From JAVKSL01 sp050744085 (GTDB taxonomy: Bacteria; Actinomycetota; Acidimicrobiia; Acidimicrobiales; JAJPHD01), in contig JBOGGU010000131.1 in NCBI GenBank assembly GCA_050744085.1, positions 1 to 22,834 of the forward strand: a DNA stretch of 22,834 nt. The letters run 5' to 3'. Shown here piece after piece: positions 20,825 to 22,834 of this stretch. How positions within the stretch are numbered: the stretch's first letter is position 1; every line of letters begins with the position of its first letter. Below the pieces are notes generated by a model. That model was not told where the DNA came from. It saw only the letters and a list, made by a program, of their open reading frames with translations, and ran no database searches. Made by a program: the position numbers and the translations under genes.

Positions 20825-22752
20825 ACCGTGCCTCCTCGGTGTCTCAGCTGGCCTGGCGTCTCTACCGCTCCTCCGAGGCGCTCGGCGCCCGGGAATGCCT
20901 CCAGCAGCAGCTCTACCGCGGAGACGCTGGGGACATCTGCTTCAGGCAAGCCGTGGATCTCCGATGCAGCCATGTCTTCGTCCTCGGTGCCCGCGTTGTC
21001 GCTGCCCTCTTCGGGTTGGTCGCGCTGGGCCTCTGGAGCGCGCCGGTCGTTCGTGCTGAGGGTGCTGGGTGCAGTCGAGCCTGGCGCGTCGTCTACCACC
21101 AGGCGCAGCCGGACGGGCGTGGCGAAGTGTTCCGAGAGAGCGGCCTCCACCTCGGGGCGGGCGGCTTCGCAGTTGGCGCAGTGGGCGGAGTCTGGCAGGG
21201 CGAAGACTGCGGCGCCGGCCTGCGCTTCGAGGAACCTCCCAGCCCGGAACAGCGAGCGGGCGCGCGGCCGCAGCGCTTCGAGCAAGTGGTCCCCCCATGC
21301 CTCCACCAGGTCGTCGCGGCTGGGGGGAGTCGCGCTGCTAGTTGCCGGGACCCCCAGGTCTTGCAGCGGGGGGGGCGCCCCGAGACTGGGCCGCGGGTCG
21401 CGGCGCGCCGGGGGGGTCGCTCTCATGGCCCCCAGGGCAGCGCGCGCGCTCGCAGCGGGGGACGCTGGAGCGTCGTCGGCACGCGGGGAATCGGGGTTCG
21501 CTGGCGCTGACGATGGGCGCCCGGTGGCGGGAGGTGGGCCAGTGGTGGGAGGCGGGCCAGGTGACCCGGTTGTGGCGGGCCCGATGGCGGCAGGGGACGG
21601 CGCTGGTGGCGAGGGGATCTTGGCTCTGACCGAGCGCCCCTCATGGCTCGAGCCACGCTCCAGGCGCTCGATTCGCTCCAGGAGGCTCGCAATCGAGGTG
21701 TCGGATTCGGGGCTGGTCAGACGAACCAGGGTCAACTCGAGCGACAAGCGCGGATCGAGGGAGTCACGCATGTCGACGAGGGCTTGTCCCAGGGCTTCCA
21801 TGGCCCTTACCAGCGCAGCGGTCCCCAAACGCCCGGCTTGTCCGCCGACTCGCTGGTGCTCGTCTGTCCCCAGCTCGACCAACTCTGGAGCCATCGTGGC
21901 CAAGAACCCTTGCCGGAGCTGCTCGATCAGCTCAGTGGCGAGCCTGGCAGCGTCTCGACCTGATTCGATCCCTCTTGCCACGGCGAGGAGCGCCCCGGGG
22001 GCGTCGCGCTCGCAGAGTGCCTCCATCAGCTCGTCGATGGCGGGTGCCTCGTCGGAGACGCCTTCCGCTGCGACCAGCTGGTCGAGAGCCGACAGGGCGT
22101 CTCGCGCCGAGCCGTTGCCTCGCTTCAGAGCCACCGAGAGGACGTCTGGTGCAAGGTCCAGCCCCGCGTAGGACTGCACGTCGCTCAGCAGGCCGGCCAG
22201 CACCTCGGCGGGTAGCAGCCGGAACTCGAAGTGCTGGGTCCGGCTGGTGATCGTCTGGAGGACCTTGTGAGGGTCGGTGGTGGCCAGGACGAACACCACG
22301 CGCGGGGGCGGCTCCTCCAACGTCTTCAGCAGGGTGTTGGAGGCGGCCGTGGACAGCATGTGCACCTCGTCGATGATGTAGACCTTGTGGCGCCCAGGAG
22401 TCGCCAGAGCCGCACGAGACACCAGGTCCCTCATGGCCTCCACGCCGTTGTTGGAAGCAGCGTCCAGCTCGTGGACGTCGAGGGAGGAGCCGCGGGTTAT
22501 CGCGACACACGATTCGCACGTCCCGCAAGGCTCTCCGTCTACGGTCGCCTCGCAGTTCAGGGCCTTTGCGAGGATGCGGGCGGTTGAGGTCTTCCCGGTC
22601 CCGCGGGGTCCGCTGAACAGGTAGGCGTGGCTCACTTGATCCCTGCGCACGGCGTTGGACAGGGCCGCAGCCACGTGGTCCTGGCCGCGAACCTCTGAAA
22701 AACGCTGAGGCCGGTAGCGCCGGTAGAGGGACTGGTAGGGCTGGTCCTCCAC
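20821..22752 (-). CDS. dnaX: DNA polymerase III subunit gamma/tau
   Basis: A 643-residue clamp-loader subunit that, as an ATPase, opens and loads the sliding clamp. It begins with the classic SLYRRYRPQRFSEVRGQDHV. Walker A is GPRGTGKT (48-55), the zinc site is C67, C76, C79 and C82, Walker B is IIDEVHML (D128, E129), and LKTLEEPP is at 142-149. The clamp-loader collar domain extends to about residue 360. A Pro/Ala-rich linker and a short C-terminal domain with FALPDSAHCANCEAARPEVE follow. The GTG start is supported by the normal N-terminus and by a TAGGAT eight bases upstream. Its stop overlaps the ybaB ATG, so dnaX-ybaB-recR is one operon. Confidence 0.96.
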   Translation of the reverse strand: MEDQPYQSLYRRYRPQRFSEVRGQDHVAAALSNAVRRDQVSHAYLFSGPRGTGKTSTARILAKALNCEATVDGEPCGTCESCVAITRGSSLDVHELDAASNNGVEAMRDLVSRAALATPGRHKVYIIDEVHMLSTAASNTLLKTLEEPPPRVVFVLATTDPHKVLQTITSRTQHFEFRLLPAEVLAGLLSDVQSYAGLDLAPDVLSVALKRGNGSARDALSALDQLVAAEGVSDEAPAIDELMEALCERDAPGALLAVARGIESGRDAARLATELIEQLRQGFLATMAPELVELGTDEHQRVGGQAGRLGTAALVRAMEALGQALVDMRDSLDPRLSLELTLVRLTSPESDTSIASLLERIERLERGSSHEGRSVRAKIPSPPAPSPAAIGPATTGSPGPPPTTGPPPATGRPSSAPANPDSPRADDAPASPAASARAALGAMRATPPARRDPRPSLGAPPPLQDLGVPATSSATPPSRDDLVEAWGDHLLEALRPRARSLFRAGRFLEAQAGAAVFALPDSAHCANCEAARPEVEAALSEHFATPVRLRLVVDDAPGSTAPSTLSTNDRRAPEAQRDQPEEGSDNAGTEDEDMAASEIHGLPEADVPSVSAVELLLEAFPGAERLGGAVETPGQLRHRGGTV

Positions 22753-22760
22753 GGTGACCC

Positions 22761-22766
22761 ATCCTA
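22761..22766 (-). promoter_or_regulatory. Possible -10 hexamer of the dnaX operon
   Basis: TAGGAT on the minus strand ends eight bases before the dnaX GTG. The resulting transcript would be leaderless or nearly so; no Shine-Dalgarno sequence is evident. Confidence 0.4.
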
Positions 22767-22807
22767 CGGGTACGGCCTCGTCCCGATGCGGTGGAGCAAC
22801 TGGGGTA

Positions 22808-22834
22808 GTTGAGCCGCGTTATATGCGGCTCAAC
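22808..22834. repeat. Perfect 10-bp inverted repeat at the window edge
   Basis: GTTGAGCCGC (22808-22817) and GCGGCTCAAC (22825-22834) are perfect inverted copies around the AT-rich loop GTTATAT. The window ends on the last paired base, so the stem may continue. It may be a recombination site, the end of a mobile element or a hairpin terminator for a gene beyond the window. Confidence 0.75.

Noticed and set aside
21368..21416. Runs of eight and seven G (C on the coding strand) in dnaX as a possible programmed slippage site giving a short gamma form.
   Set aside because: The runs encode ordinary Pro codons in the linker, no stem-loop or ribosome-binding signal is visible, and at least one slipped frame stays open for over 100 codons instead of stopping soon.
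1..22834. tRNA, rRNA, riboswitch and phage genes.
   Set aside because: I looked for tRNA T-loops and CCA ends, conserved rRNA stretches and common riboswitch cores on both strands and saw none I could support.

Overview
The window is GC-rich bacterial DNA. Genes are tightly packed, with many 4-base stop/start overlaps (ATGA or GTGA), frequent GTG and TTG starts, and several likely leaderless promoters (a TAnnnT hexamer 6-8 bases before the start codon). Together with the ECF sigma factor pair, the DUF4232-type lipoprotein and the VapBC modules, this suggests an actinobacterium, possibly an Acidimicrobiia-like lineage. That placement is inference; no rRNA or other marker gene is present.

Bases 1-2940 are an accessory zone. 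They hold the 3' part of an IS1634/IS4-type transposase, a small WYL-like gene overlapping its stop codon, the 3' half of an IS110-type transposase lacking its catalytic N-terminus, about 400 bases without a recognisable gene, and a toxin-antitoxin pair with a very small antitoxin and a PIN toxin.

Bases 3140-9204 form one operon, coxS-coxL-coxM-coxD-coxE. The first three encode an aerobic molybdenum hydroxylase of the CoxL form II type (AYRGAGR instead of the form I motif with a catalytic Cys). The last two encode a MoxR AAA+ ATPase and a VWA protein that in characterised cox clusters help mature the active site. The S-L-M order also fits form II. CO as substrate is not demonstrated by the sequence. 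Short tandem repeats sit at several gene boundaries here, most strikingly at coxM/coxD.

Bases 9322-15318 hold a DUF4232-like lipoprotein, a leaderless vapBC pair, an ECF sigma factor translationally coupled to a one-pass membrane protein with a predicted seven-bladed propeller outside the cell, and a polytopic GT-C type glycosyltransferase. An 80-base decayed copy of the middle of the glycosyltransferase gene lies just upstream of vapBC.

Bases 15351-16532 encode a hypothetical protein whose 3' end overlaps purU head-on. From there to the end all genes are on the minus strand. Read in the direction of transcription, they are dnaX-ybaB-recR (DNA replication and repair), a methylmalonyl-CoA epimerase-like VOC protein with a SnoaL-like protein, and a 5'-3' exonuclease, tadA and purU in an overlapping operon. 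The window ends in a perfect 10-bp inverted repeat of unknown role.
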